DNA from: an uncultured Comamonadaceae bacterium
GTDB taxonomy: Bacteria; Pseudomonadota; Gammaproteobacteria; Burkholderiales; Burkholderiaceae_C
Direction: 5' to 3'
Assembly: GCA_937871735.1 (NCBI GenBank)
Contig: CALMOI010000025.1
Location: 1 to 12,254 of the forward strand
Length of the DNA: 12,254 bases
Position numbers and translations under genes: made by a program
Notes under the pieces: model-generated
What the model was told of the DNA's origin: nothing
The model's input: only the letters and a program-made list of their open reading frames with translations
Databases searched by the model: none
Shown: positions 1 through 7,800 of the stretch, one piece after another
How the letters are laid out: the number at the start of each line of letters is the position of its first letter
How positions within the stretch are numbered: position 1 is the stretch's first letter

Positions 1-961
1 CGTGGTTGTCTTTGTTCAGCAGGGCCAAGTTGGCGATGTCGCGCTTGATGTACTCCAGCACCTCGGTCTGCGGGTTGGTGCAGTGGCGGATCAGGGCGGC
101 GCAGACCTGATCGTGGCTGGGCACTGCCTCAAAACCGGGAATGCCAGTCAGGGTGGCGATGCTCTCCTGCGCCAGCCGCGTCACTTGGCCGGTCTGGCCC
201 GCTTGGGCAACACGGTCAAAGCGCGGGATGAACAGCGCGCGCTCACGCAAAGTCAGCGGCGCATGCACCCGCAGCCCGAGCAATTGGGCGATGCCCATAT
301 AAGGCGCTTCGTGCCGCAGGATGCTGGCCAGTTGCGGATTGGTACCGCGCCCGAACTTGACGATGTAGTGCGCCCTGGCGCGCTCGTCGGGCAGGGTGTG
401 ATCCAGATACAGCAGGCCATCATCGGCCCGGGTCAGCAAAATCTTGGGCCACTCGCCCTGCACGCCCGACGACCCGGCCACAAACAAGCCATGCGAGGCC
501 AGATGTTCGGCAAAGCCGTCGCTGCGCTGCGCCACGTCGTCATCGCTGAAACCGTGCAACGGCCCGGCGTGCGCCGCCAGCCAAGCCGCCGCTTCTTTGA
601 CTCGCAGATGGCCGATGGGGTTGCCCGCCCCCGCCAGCAGCAAAGGCCAGTCGGCCACCACGCCCGCTGTGGGCGATTGCCCGATGCGCCGCAGCAGCTC
701 CTGCCGACCAAAACCTTGGGGCAGCATGTCGATCAAGAAAACCGGCCAGTGCGGCTGCGCCAGCGGATCCAGCCCCACCGGCCAACTGGCGCAGACGGCG
801 TGGGCATCGGTCGCGCCCGGATGCTCAAATGCCCAGTCCAGGGTGTAGCCGCTGTAGGTGTTAGCTTTCCAGCCCTCTTGCTCGCGCCCCCACAGATGCA
901 CGCTCCCCACATCCCGCCAAGCGCCAGCGGTGTGAAGTTGCAGGGTGCAGGTATCAGTCAT
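1..961 (-). CDS. hipA: HipA-family Ser/Thr kinase toxin, 3' end cut off by window edge
   Basis: The minus strand is open from an ATG at 961-959 to the left edge, giving 320 complete codons. In E. coli, HipA phosphorylates Ser on glutamyl-tRNA synthetase and induces dormancy; the target here is unknown. An N-terminal lobe (about residues 1-125) contains FLIDMLPQGFGRQELLRRIG, typical of the HipA N-subdomain. A Gly/Ser-rich loop, VAGSSGVQGEWPK (161-173), sits where HipA has its P-loop and autophosphorylated Ser. YIVKFG (199-204) carries the likely ATP-binding Lys202. ALFIPRFDR (242-250) is a HipA hallmark. The last visible residues, NKDNH (316-320), match the catalytic loop, with Asp318 as base. 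The Mg-binding Asp and the C-terminus lie outside. A TAA codon in frame directly precedes the ATG, so the start cannot be further upstream. No Shine-Dalgarno sequence is seen. It is third in a leftward run after the NERD gene. No HTH antitoxin gene lies upstream; one could lie downstream, out of view. Confidence 0.88.
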   Translation of the reverse strand, partial: MTDTCTLQLHTAGAWRDVGSVHLWGREQEGWKANTYSGYTLDWAFEHPGATDAHAVCASWPVGLDPLAQPHWPVFLIDMLPQGFGRQELLRRIGQSPTAGVVADWPLLLAGAGNPIGHLRVKEAAAWLAAHAGPLHGFSDDDVAQRSDGFAEHLASHGLFVAGSSGVQGEWPKILLTRADDGLLYLDHTLPDERARAHYIVKFGRGTNPQLASILRHEAPYMGIAQLLGLRVHAPLTLRERALFIPRFDRVAQAGQTGQVTRLAQESIATLTGIPGFEAVPSHDQVCAALIRHCTNPQTEVLEYIKRDIANLALLNKDNH

Positions 962-1025
962 TTACACAGAAATCTATGAGAAGAAGAGGTCGTTATGATC
1001 ACGAATTGTATGGTTTTCTGTGTAA
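962..1025 (-). repeat. Perfect 11-bp inverted repeat filling the NERD-hipA gap
   Basis: TTACACAGAAA at 962-972 is the exact reverse complement of TTTCTGTGTAA at 1015-1025, with 42 bp between. One arm starts directly after the NERD stop codon (1028-1026) and the other ends directly before the hipA ATG (961). In the minus-strand transcript the arms could pair into an 11-bp stem that hides the bases just ahead of the hipA start, where no Shine-Dalgarno sequence exists. It could equally be a DNA operator with two half-sites. Within the loop, minus-strand TACAAT (1010-1005) resembles a -10 box, but no matching -35 was found. Visible: repeat and placement. Inferred: any regulatory role. Confidence 0.6.
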
Positions 1026-2030
1026 TCAACCCTTGCCACCCGTCACCTGCTGCTGATGCTCCCGGCAATACTGGAACCCGCCAAAGCGCTGCTCGCGGTT
1101 CCAGCAAAACTTGCCTTCAGTAAAGCGGATTTTTTGTCCACAGGTGGCGCAGACCAGCTTGCGTTTGAGCGCCGGGTCGGGCGTGGTCGCTGTGGGCGAC
1201 TGGGTCGGGGCCGTCGGCGGCGCGGCCTTGGGCTTCATGAAAGCGGGCAGTTCCAGCGGGTTGACGGGGCGGTGCAGGCGCAGCAGTTTGTCGGCGATGG
1301 CGCGCACGCTGTCCATGCTGTGCAGGTTGATCAGCGCATTGACCAGTACCAGTCCGGTGACGTTTTTTTCGTTGTACTGAATGCGCCAAGTCCCAATCTG
1401 GTCGGCTTTGATGATGTTGCTGCTGTCAAAGTCCTGCGCATTCGGGCGCTGGATGATCGCCTTGGGATGCAGCAACACGGCGTGGTGGAACGTGGGCTTG
1501 GCACCGAGTCGCCCGGTGATTTCCAGCTTGTCCAGCAACCGCGCCAGCACCCGTTCGTGGCGGCGGCTTTGTTCCAGCGGCGAGGGGATGCCGTACTCCC
1601 GTCCCTCGCCATAGCGCACGCTGAATTCGCCTTGGGCGTTGATGCGCAGCTCGCCGCTGAAGCACTTGGTTTCCAGCAGGTAAAAGCGCAGGGCGCGGCT
1701 GATGATCAAGTGGTCGATCTGCGCCACTTCGCCATCTACTTCCAGGCGCAGGTCATGCAGCACGACGTGGTGTTCTGCGTCGCGGAATTCGGAGTTGATG
1801 TGAAAGGTGGCTTCGCGCTCGCCTTGCATGCCGCGCTTGGTGCGCTCCAGCTCTTCACGCAGCCAGTCGCGCTGGCGGGCATCCAGCAGGGGCGACTGTT
1901 GCAGGTCGGTTAACAAAGCCAGTCGGCGGCTTTGGTCGTCGGCTTGTTTGAGGATGGGGGATGAGGTTCCGGTGTTCATAGAAGGAGAGTTCGGGTGTGG
2001 GGTGGGTGGCGGAAGCGGCGGTTTGCTCAA
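1026..2030 (-). CDS. NERD-domain (nuclease-related) protein with C-terminal zinc ribbon
   Basis: This is a 334-residue protein if read from TTG at 2030, or 317 residues from ATG at 1979. NERD (nuclease-related domain) belongs to the PD-(D/E)XK nuclease superfamily. The core is clear: a Gly-Glu at 70-71, QIDHLIIS (104-111) with Asp106, and LLETKCFSGEL (118-128) with Glu120 and Lys122. A Pro/Thr-rich linker (about 262-288) leads to a zinc ribbon with Cys294, Cys297, Cys309 and Cys322. There is no signal peptide or membrane segment, so it is probably cytosolic. The TTG start overlaps the stop of the upstream gene as TTGA, suggesting translational coupling; the first 17 residues are Pro-rich and neither start has a good Shine-Dalgarno sequence. 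It lies 64 bp upstream of hipA on the same strand. The catalytic residues look intact, so nuclease activity is plausible, but the substrate is unknown. Confidence 0.88.
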   Translation of the reverse strand: MSKPPLPPPTPHPNSPSMNTGTSSPILKQADDQSRRLALLTDLQQSPLLDARQRDWLREELERTKRGMQGEREATFHINSEFRDAEHHVVLHDLRLEVDGEVAQIDHLIISRALRFYLLETKCFSGELRINAQGEFSVRYGEGREYGIPSPLEQSRRHERVLARLLDKLEITGRLGAKPTFHHAVLLHPKAIIQRPNAQDFDSSNIIKADQIGTWRIQYNEKNVTGLVLVNALINLHSMDSVRAIADKLLRLHRPVNPLELPAFMKPKAAPPTAPTQSPTATTPDPALKRKLVCATCGQKIRFTEGKFCWNREQRFGGFQYCREHQQQVTGGKG

Positions 2031-2374
2031 ACGGAAGGCGGTTGATCGGACGAGGCCATGGGCCCCATCCTGATTTGCAAGGTCTTGGACTTGTGCAGCA
2101 ACTCGTGGCGCACGGCGTGGGCACTCCGCTGGGGCACGTTCCAGGTTTTGTGGCGGGGGTTGTAGCGCCCACCGTGCGCTTGGGCGAGGTTTTTGACCAG
2201 CGAGACCAGATCTGGATCCCAGCTCACCACCTTGACGGCGATGTCGCCACTGGGAAACTGCTTGATGGCCACCCAGCGCCCACCAAAGCTGATGATGCTT
2301 TCGGGCAAGCCCCGAGTCACCTCGCTCACAGGTACCCGCTGGGTAAACTCATTCGGATCGGACAGGGAGGACAT
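2027..2374 (-). CDS. Small conserved-looking protein with HARP-like motif
   Basis: This 115-residue protein starts at ATG 2374, preceded by GGAG (2385-2382) at a 7-nt spacing, which supports the start. I do not recognise the family with certainty. Residues 28-50 look like a beta-strand pair (ISFGGRWVAIKQF, then DIAVKVVSW). Residues 51-92 hold a helix followed by GGRYNPRHKTWNVP (68-81), which resembles the Y-x-P-x-x-K-x-W-x-(V/F)-P pattern of HARP domains found in SMARCAL1-type annealing helicases and some bacterial accessory proteins. That would hint at nucleic-acid binding. There are no cysteines, signal peptide or membrane segment. It is first in the leftward run; its TGA stop overlaps the TTG start of the NERD gene. 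Upstream is the shared divergent region with the tandem AACCGGTT repeats. Gene reality is well supported by its Shine-Dalgarno sequence and operon fit; function is a guess. Confidence 0.7.
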   Translation of the reverse strand: MSSLSDPNEFTQRVPVSEVTRGLPESIISFGGRWVAIKQFPSGDIAVKVVSWDPDLVSLVKNLAQAHGGRYNPRHKTWNVPQRSAHAVRHELLHKSKTLQIRMGPMASSDQPPSV

Positions 2375-2434
2375 AGAAAAACTCCGTCAAAACAAAGGTT
2401 GAGGTGGTTCTTAGTCTTCCCGTGTCGTCGCACC

Positions 2435-2467
2435 TGAACCAGTACCGAACCGGTTGGCAACCGGTTC
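2435..2467. promoter_or_regulatory. Tandem 11-bp palindromic repeats, candidate operator
   Basis: Two copies of the palindrome AACCGGTT (2448-2455 and 2459-2466) lie 11 bp apart, about one helical turn. The pair also forms a perfect hairpin: GAACCGGTT, loop GGC, AACCGGTTC (2447-2467). A third, weaker copy, GAACCAGTAC (2436-2445), extends the array to three 11-bp units starting at 2435, 2446 and 2457. The array lies in the 104-bp gap between the divergent genes starting at 2374 (minus) and 2479 (plus), and ends just before the ribosome-binding site of the plus-strand gene. This looks like an operator for a dimeric repressor or an RNA hairpin affecting translation. No regulator gene was identified in the window. 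Confidence 0.55.
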
Positions 2468-2475
2468 AAGGGGGG
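2468..2475 (+). promoter_or_regulatory. Ribosome-binding site that sets the start at 2479
   Basis: The purine run AAGGGGGG lies 3 nt before ATG 2479. The same reading frame is open back to a GTG at 2404, but that start has no comparable site and would place the repeat array inside the coding sequence, so 2479 is preferred. Confidence 0.55.
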
Positions 2476-2478
2476 TCC

Positions 2479-3489
2479 ATGAAGCCACTTGTTTTGTGCC
2501 TGATCGATTGGCTGGCGCAATTGCAGGCAAGCGGGCAGGCCGCCCTGGCCCTGAAAGCGCTGGCGACCGAAACGCTCAAACGCGCTGACAGCCCAGACCC
2601 CGAGCAGCGGCGCTTTGATGCGCTGGCGATTGCCGAAGCGGCGGATGCCGACCGGACGTGGGACTTTGATCAAGCCAAGCAGTGGCTGAACCGAGCCAAT
2701 TTGCCCAAGTTTGTCGAAGCGCGGCGCGAGGATTTGTGCAGCTACTTTCGTGCCCAGGGTCACTTGGCTATCGTGGTTCCAGCGAAGACCGAAACCTCGG
2801 GGCGCAATCGGGCGCAGTGGTTTCTGGCGCTAGAAAGCCCGCCCGTAGACACCGCCGAGCCCAAGGTGCCAGAACCGGACAGCGCGGTTCCAGAAGCTCC
2901 GACCGTCGAGCCTGCGGCCCCACAGGACGAACTGATCTACGAGTACACACGCTCACCCGAGGTACGTCTGAGCGTCTTGGGGTGGCTGTTTCTGGGGCAT
3001 CAGGGCAATACGCCGACCAAGTCCCTCCGAGGTTTGGCTTGGGCTGGTGTGTTTGTGGGATCGGGGCTGGTGCTGGTTCTGATACTCGTGTTGATCTTCG
3101 TCAGCAGTCTGATGCAGCGGCCACTGACAACTGCGGACTTTGTCGGCACGGTGCTGCTGGTGTTCTTCGGCCTTTTGGTTCAGCGCTACTGGGTACGTCC
3201 ACTGGTGTGGCTGATCGAAGATCGCATCATCCCCGCGCCGCTTTGGGTGCCCGCCCTGACTGAAGACGCTTGTCAGCTAGAGATGCCCAAGGACGAGAAG
3301 CACCGCTACATCCGGCTGGTGCGCTACAGCGGGGTGTGCCCGGTGTGCGCAGGCCTGATCGAACTGCGCTACGGCATGGGGCTTGAAAGTCGGCGCTTGT
3401 TTGGCTGCTGTCGTGAAGCGCCGCAGGAGCATGTCTTCACGTTTGATCGCGTCACGCGCAAGGGCCGCCCGGTCAGAGCAGGGGTGTGA
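2479..3489 (+). CDS. Two-helix membrane protein with C-terminal Cys4 motif, unknown function
   Basis: This 336-residue protein has no family I can name with confidence. The order of parts is visible. A mostly helical soluble domain (1-about 118) includes TWDFDQAKQWLNRANLPKF (60-78) and could be a winged-helix-like fold, though this is unproven. An acidic Pro/Glu/Ala-rich linker follows (121-150). Two hydrophobic segments (about 185-209 and 218-238) are each long enough to span the membrane. A C-terminal domain has CPVC (287-290) and a Cys pair (310-311), then EHVFTFDRVTRKGRP (317-331), which suggests a zinc ribbon. No signal peptide is seen; with two helices both soluble ends would lie on the same side, probably the cytosol. 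It is transcribed divergently from the small HARP-like gene and preceded by tandem AACCGGTT repeats. An alternative start at GTG 2404 would add 25 residues. Confidence 0.75.
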   Translation: MKPLVLCLIDWLAQLQASGQAALALKALATETLKRADSPDPEQRRFDALAIAEAADADRTWDFDQAKQWLNRANLPKFVEARREDLCSYFRAQGHLAIVVPAKTETSGRNRAQWFLALESPPVDTAEPKVPEPDSAVPEAPTVEPAAPQDELIYEYTRSPEVRLSVLGWLFLGHQGNTPTKSLRGLAWAGVFVGSGLVLVLILVLIFVSSLMQRPLTTADFVGTVLLVFFGLLVQRYWVRPLVWLIEDRIIPAPLWVPALTEDACQLEMPKDEKHRYIRLVRYSGVCPVCAGLIELRYGMGLESRRLFGCCREAPQEHVFTFDRVTRKGRPVRAGV

Positions 3490-3492
3490 TCG

Positions 3493-3522
3493 ACAGAGGG
3501 CTCTGTGGCCCACCCACTTTTT
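3493..3522 (+). terminator. Weak hairpin plus T-run after the membrane-protein gene
   Basis: ACAGA (3493-3497) and TCTGT (3502-3506) form a 5-bp stem with loop GGGC, four bases after the TGA stop of the upstream gene. A T5 run lies at 3518-3522, 11 nt beyond the stem, farther away than in a standard intrinsic terminator. It is offered as a weak candidate only. Confidence 0.2.
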
Positions 3523-3532
3523 AGAGCGTGTG

Positions 3533-3775
3533 ATGAAATCCCCTCAGCCCCTTGACGGCAATCGCTGCTTTCATTTGCAATCGAAAATACCGATAGATAT
3601 TGATAATCTCGCCGGAGGTGGCATGTTGATATCGGGAATTTTTCTATTATTGGTTATATTCCTTTCTCCATTATGGCTATGGATGGGGTTTCGTTTTAGA
3701 CGAGCACTCAATTGGCCCAATGGGGCATTCGAACGAACCGAGAAGATTTTTGAATCAATCAACTCTGCCTATTAA
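3533..3775 (+). CDS. Possible small single-span membrane protein in AT-rich patch
   Basis: The open frame from ATG 3533 gives 80 residues; an internal ATG at 3623 preceded by GGAGG (3614-3618, 4-nt gap) gives 50. Both share one strong hydrophobic segment, MLISGIFLLLVIFLSPLWLW, then the basic FRFRR, consistent with one membrane span and a cytosolic tail. No family is recognised. The DNA here is clearly AT-richer than its neighbours, with runs such as TTTTTCTATTATTGG, so codon use differs from the flanking genes; it may be acquired or a remnant. It sits alone between the Cys4 membrane protein and the 5'-nucleotidase, with no clear promoter. The remaining bases of the 349-bp gap (3490-3838) contain only the weak hairpin upstream and an A-rich tract (3773-3797) before the nucleotidase. 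The open frame may be chance. Confidence 0.4.
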   Translation: MKSPQPLDGNRCFHLQSKIPIDIDNLAGGGMLISGIFLLLVIFLSPLWLWMGFRFRRALNWPNGAFERTEKIFESINSAY

Positions 3776-3838
3776 AAAAAATAAAGCGGCAAAAATAAGG
3801 TACAACCACGGACATCCTCCGCTCGCCCAAGGTCGCCC

Positions 3839-4765
3839 ATGTCCACCGCCCCCCTCACCGACAAACTCGTCGTCGCCATTTCGTCTCGCGCGCTGTTCAA
3901 TTTGGAAGAAGAGAACCGGCTGTTTGACGCGGGCAATCCGCAGGCTTACATGCAGCTGCAACTCGATCGGCTGGATGTGCCAGCTCAGCCTGGCGTGGCG
4001 TTTTCGTTGATCAAAAAGCTGCTGGCCTTCAACACGCCCGAGGCCAAGCGGGTTGAGGTGGTGATGCTCTCGCGCAACGACCCGGTCAGCGGGATGCGCA
4101 TTTTTCGCTCGGGGCAGGCCAATGACATTCAGTTGGAGCGCGGCGTGTTCACCCAAGGGCGCGACCCTTACCGCTACCTGCGGCCACTGGGCGCGCACTT
4201 GTTTTTGTCGGCCAATGAGGCGGATGTGCGCCAAGCGCTGGCGCTGGGGTTTCCGGCGGCGCGGGTGCTGACCGAATCGGCGCAGGCGGGCAGCGCGCAC
4301 CCGCATGAAGTGCGCATTGCCTTTGACGGCGACGCGGTGCTGTTCAGCGACGAGGCCGAGCGCGTCTACCAAAGCGAGGGCTTGGATGCCTTCCAGCGCC
4401 ACGAGCGCGACAAAGCCGCCGTGCCGCTGCCCGACGGCCCGTTCAAGCCGCTGCTGATGGCGCTGCACCGGCTGCAAAAAGCGGGCACGCCGCACATGCG
4501 CATTCGCACCGCGCTGGTCACGGCGCGCAGCGCCCCGGCGCACGAGCGCGCCATCCGCACGCTGATGGATTGGCACATTGAAGTCGATGAAGCCATGTTT
4601 TTGGGCGGCCTGCCCAAGGGCGAATTCCTGCGCGAGTTCGAGCCCGACTTTTTCTTTGACGACCAAACCGGCCACGTCACCTCGGCGGCGCGCCATGTGC
4701 CCGCCGGGCACGTCAGCAGCGGCGTGAGCAATCCGAGCGCATCTGCGGCAAAACTGGGCAATTGA
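3839..4765 (+). CDS. Cytosolic 5'-nucleotidase, cN-I (NT5C1) type
   Basis: This 308-residue protein hydrolyses nucleoside 5'-monophosphates to nucleosides and phosphate; the vertebrate family members prefer AMP. It is close to full length for bacterial members. The N-terminus carries AISSRALFNLEEENRLFD (13-30), a strong signature of the cN-I family. The haloacid-dehalogenase-like core is visible: IAFDGDAVLFSDEAERV (160-176), then LVTARSAPAHERAIRTL (226-242), FLGGLPKGEFL (254-264) with Lys260, and FFFDDQTGHV (271-280) with two acidic residues. There is no signal peptide, so it acts in the cytosol, probably in nucleotide salvage. AAGG (3829-3832) lies 6 nt before the ATG and supports the start. 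It stands alone: an AT-rich patch lies upstream, and a 105-bp gap separates it from the TPS operon. No functional tie to the neighbours is evident. Confidence 0.92.
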   Translation: MSTAPLTDKLVVAISSRALFNLEEENRLFDAGNPQAYMQLQLDRLDVPAQPGVAFSLIKKLLAFNTPEAKRVEVVMLSRNDPVSGMRIFRSGQANDIQLERGVFTQGRDPYRYLRPLGAHLFLSANEADVRQALALGFPAARVLTESAQAGSAHPHEVRIAFDGDAVLFSDEAERVYQSEGLDAFQRHERDKAAVPLPDGPFKPLLMALHRLQKAGTPHMRIRTALVTARSAPAHERAIRTLMDWHIEVDEAMFLGGLPKGEFLREFEPDFFFDDQTGHVTSAARHVPAGHVSSGVSNPSASAAKLGN

Positions 4766-4781
4766 GCGGTTCATCCACGGC

Positions 4782-4797
4782 TTTCCCCACTGGGAAA
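4782..4797 (+). other. Short hairpin between the nucleotidase and the TPS operon
   Basis: TTTCCC (4782-4787) and GGGAAA (4792-4797) pair around loop CACT, 16 bp after the nucleotidase stop. No T-run follows, so it is not a good intrinsic terminator. It might be part of the tpsA leader. The rest of the gap (4766-4870) shows only a poor -10-like TAGACT near 4814 and the strong GGAGG (4861-4865) that serves tpsA. Confidence 0.2.
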
Positions 4798-4870
4798 ATC
4801 TTCCAGACCGGCCTAGACTACGGCAGCCAGATGGTGCGGGAGGCGACCGCATCGGTCTACGGAGGAATCC

Positions 4871-7800
4871 ATGTCGAATCCTGTATTTCCAACGTGCGCA
4901 CCCGCGCCGTTTTGGTGGCCCGGCATTTGTGCTGCTGTGCCTTGCCCACCGTCAGGCCGTTGGCAGCCTCGGCTGCTGGCATGGTCGCTGGCGCTGGCGT
5001 TTTGCTGGAGCGCCAGCCCCGAAACCGCACAGGCGCAGCCGGTGGGCGGACAAGCCATCGTCGGGGCGATGCAGATCAGCACCCAGGGCAAGCAAACGCT
5101 GATCACCACCACCAACGGCGCGGGCACGCTGAACTCGGTGGTCAACTGGCAGAGCTTTTCTGTGCCTGCGGGCACATCGACTTACATCCAGCAGCAAAAC
5201 GCGCTCAGCACGTCGGTGAACCGGGTGGTGGCACCCAACCCCAGCGCGATTTACGGCACTTTGGGGTCGAACGGACGGGTGATTTTGATCAACCCGGCGG
5301 GCATCACCGTGGGCGCAGGCGCGGTGGTTGACACCGCCGCCTTCACCGCCAGTACGCTGAGTTTGAGCGAGGCCAACGCCCGCAGCGGGCGGCTCAGTTT
5401 GGGCTCAGCCACCGAGGCGGCCACGGGCGTGATCGAGGTCAACGGCCAGATCGTGGCCCGCAGCGGCGATGTGCTGCTGCTGGCCCCGAAGGTGAATGTG
5501 GGCGCGCAAGCCTTGGTGCAAGCGCCTGATGGCTCGGTGATTTTGGCGGCGGGCCAGCAAGCTGAAATTGTCTCGCGCGGTTTGGACGGCTTGCGGCTGC
5601 TGGTGCAAGCGCCCACCGATCAGGCGGTGAACTTGGGCCGCTTGACGGGCAATGCCGTCGGCATGTTCGCCAGCCAACTGCGCCACAGCGGCGAGATTGC
5701 AGTGCAAGCCGTGACCCACGCGGGCGGCCAAGTCGAGCTGAAAGCGCTAGAGCACGCCGACATAGACGGCAGCGTGCGCGCCCAGCGACTGAACCAACTC
5801 GGCGGCCTGTTCCAAGCCACCGCCGCGCAAGTGAACGTGGGCGCGAATGCGCGCATCGACGTGAGCGGCGCACAAGGCGGCGGCGAAGCGCTGATCGGCG
5901 GCGGCTGGCAAGGCCACGACAGCCGCCTCAGCAATGCCCAGCAAACCAGCGTGGCCGCAGGCGCACGCATCAACGCCGATGCCAGCGTGCAAGGCGATGG
6001 CGGCACGGTGGTGGTGTGGAGCGATGGCCGCACCGACTTTGCCGGGGCCATCAGCGCACGCGGTGGCGCAGCGGGCGGTAACGGCGGGCGTGCCGAAGTC
6101 TCGGGCAAGCAAGACCTGCGCTTTCGCAGCGGGCAAGTCAACTTGAGCGCCCCCGCAGGCCGCACCGGCACGCTGCTGCTCGACCCGACCAACTTGCTGA
6201 TCATGGGCGATGCCATCGGCACCTTGGCCGCCAGCACGACCACCGCCGACGCCACCGTCTATGAAAGCGATCTGGAAAAAATGCAGGCGAACGTGCTGCT
6301 GCAAGCCAGCGACAGCATCAGCGTGGCGGGCAACTTCAGTAATAACACCATCGCCCTGCAACCCGGCCTGAACTTGGCGCTAGAGACCACGGGAACCACC
6401 GGCACCGGCACGATCACCGGCATTGACTTGGTGGTAGCGGGCGATGTGCCCCAGCCCATCGGCTTGCAAACCAGCGGCGGCGGCAGCATCAGCCTGCACA
6501 CCACGGGGGCGGGGCAGTTCATCAACGCGGGCCCGCTGCTGACCGATGGCGGCGGCATCACTGCCCAAGCGGGCGGCCAGTTGAACTTGAGCGGCGTGAA
6601 CGTCAGCAGCCAAGGCGGCACCATCAAGCTGAGTGGCGGCAACCCGAGCTTGATGAACGGGCCGGGAGTACACATCACCAACGGCACCCAGATTGACGCA
6701 GCCAGCGGCGATGTCATCGTGATCGGCAGCAGCGCCAGCGGCCCCGGCGTGTCGGTAGACGGCGGCGAATTGGGCGCGGCCACGCCGTCGTCGGTCAGCG
6801 GCAAGCATGTGGTGATGCAGGGCAGCACCTTCAGCACCACGACAGGCGCGGCTGGCGTGCAAGTGCAAGACAGCGCCATTCATGCCAGCGACTGGCTGGC
6901 CTTGACCGCCAGCCGGGGCGATGTGGCCCTGCTCAACGCCACGGTAGACAACAGCGGCCCCGGCGCGCTGGACTTGCTGGCCAGCGGCGGCGGTGCCATC
7001 GCGGTGGATGCCAACTCGCGCGTGGGCAACACCACCAGCGGTACCGGCACCGTGCGCCTGACCGCCGACCGCATGCGCTTGGAAGGCACGATTGCCGCAG
7101 GCCCCAAAGCCCGCGTGGTGCTGGCCCCCGACAACAGCGCCCGCCCCATCACCTTGGGCGGCCGCGATGACACCAACAGTCTGAACCTGACCCAAGCCAT
7201 GCTCAACCACGTTCAGGCGCAAACGCTGGTGATAGGCAGCAGCGCCAACATCGGCGGCTTGACGGTGCAAAGCCCCATTGCGCTGGCTGCCACCGCCACG
7301 CCCGCCCTCAGCCTGATCCAAAGCGCCAGCAGCCGCATCGGCCAAAGCGCAGGCGCAACGCTGGCGGTCAGCCAGCTCAACGCCGACGCGGGCAGCGTGC
7401 TCTTACCCGAAGCCAACACCATCAGCACCTTGAGTGGCCGCGCCTACCAAAGCGCAGGTTTGAGCGTGACCAGCAACGCGCCAGCGCTGGAGATCGGCGT
7501 GGTTGACGGCACCAGCGGCATCATCTCGGGAACCGCTGCGCAGGCCATGCCGGTGAGCCTGAAGCTGTCGGCCAGCGACGCGCAACTGACCCAAGCCGCA
7601 GACACAGGACTGCGCGGCTCCACTGTCAGCTTGACCGGCCCGAACGCGGGTAACTCCAGCGTCGTGCTGGGCGATGTGGCCGCGCAAACCAGCCTGGACT
7701 TCGCCGACTGGAGTACGGTGAAGCTGGCCGGTGTGACCGAGTTCAACACCATCAACTTCCCAACGGGCAGCCAAACCATACAACTCAGCCCTACGGGCGT

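Noticed and set aside
2..979. Long plus-strand open frame of 325 residues
   Set aside because: It lies opposite the hipA gene. The minus-strand product has HipA motifs in order, whereas the plus-strand product has none and is rich in Gln, Arg, His and Pro, as shadow frames are in high-GC DNA.
962..1025. Terminal inverted repeats of a miniature mobile element
   Set aside because: No flanking direct repeats were found and the arms sit exactly on gene boundaries. A regulatory or structural role fits better than an insertion.
1056..1913. Plus-strand open frame of 285 residues
   Set aside because: It is antisense to the NERD gene, with no recognisable motif and no fitting ribosome site. The NERD and zinc-ribbon motifs are on the other strand.
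3750..3778. Promoter for the nucleotidase: TTGAAT and TATTAA or TAAAAA
   Set aside because: With TATTAA the spacing is only 14 bp, and with TAAAAA both boxes match poorly. It is not strong enough to annotate.
3755..4852. Minus-strand open frame of 365 residues
   Set aside because: It is antisense to the 5'-nucleotidase, whose signature motifs are unmistakable. The minus product has a shadow-like Arg/His/Gln-rich composition.
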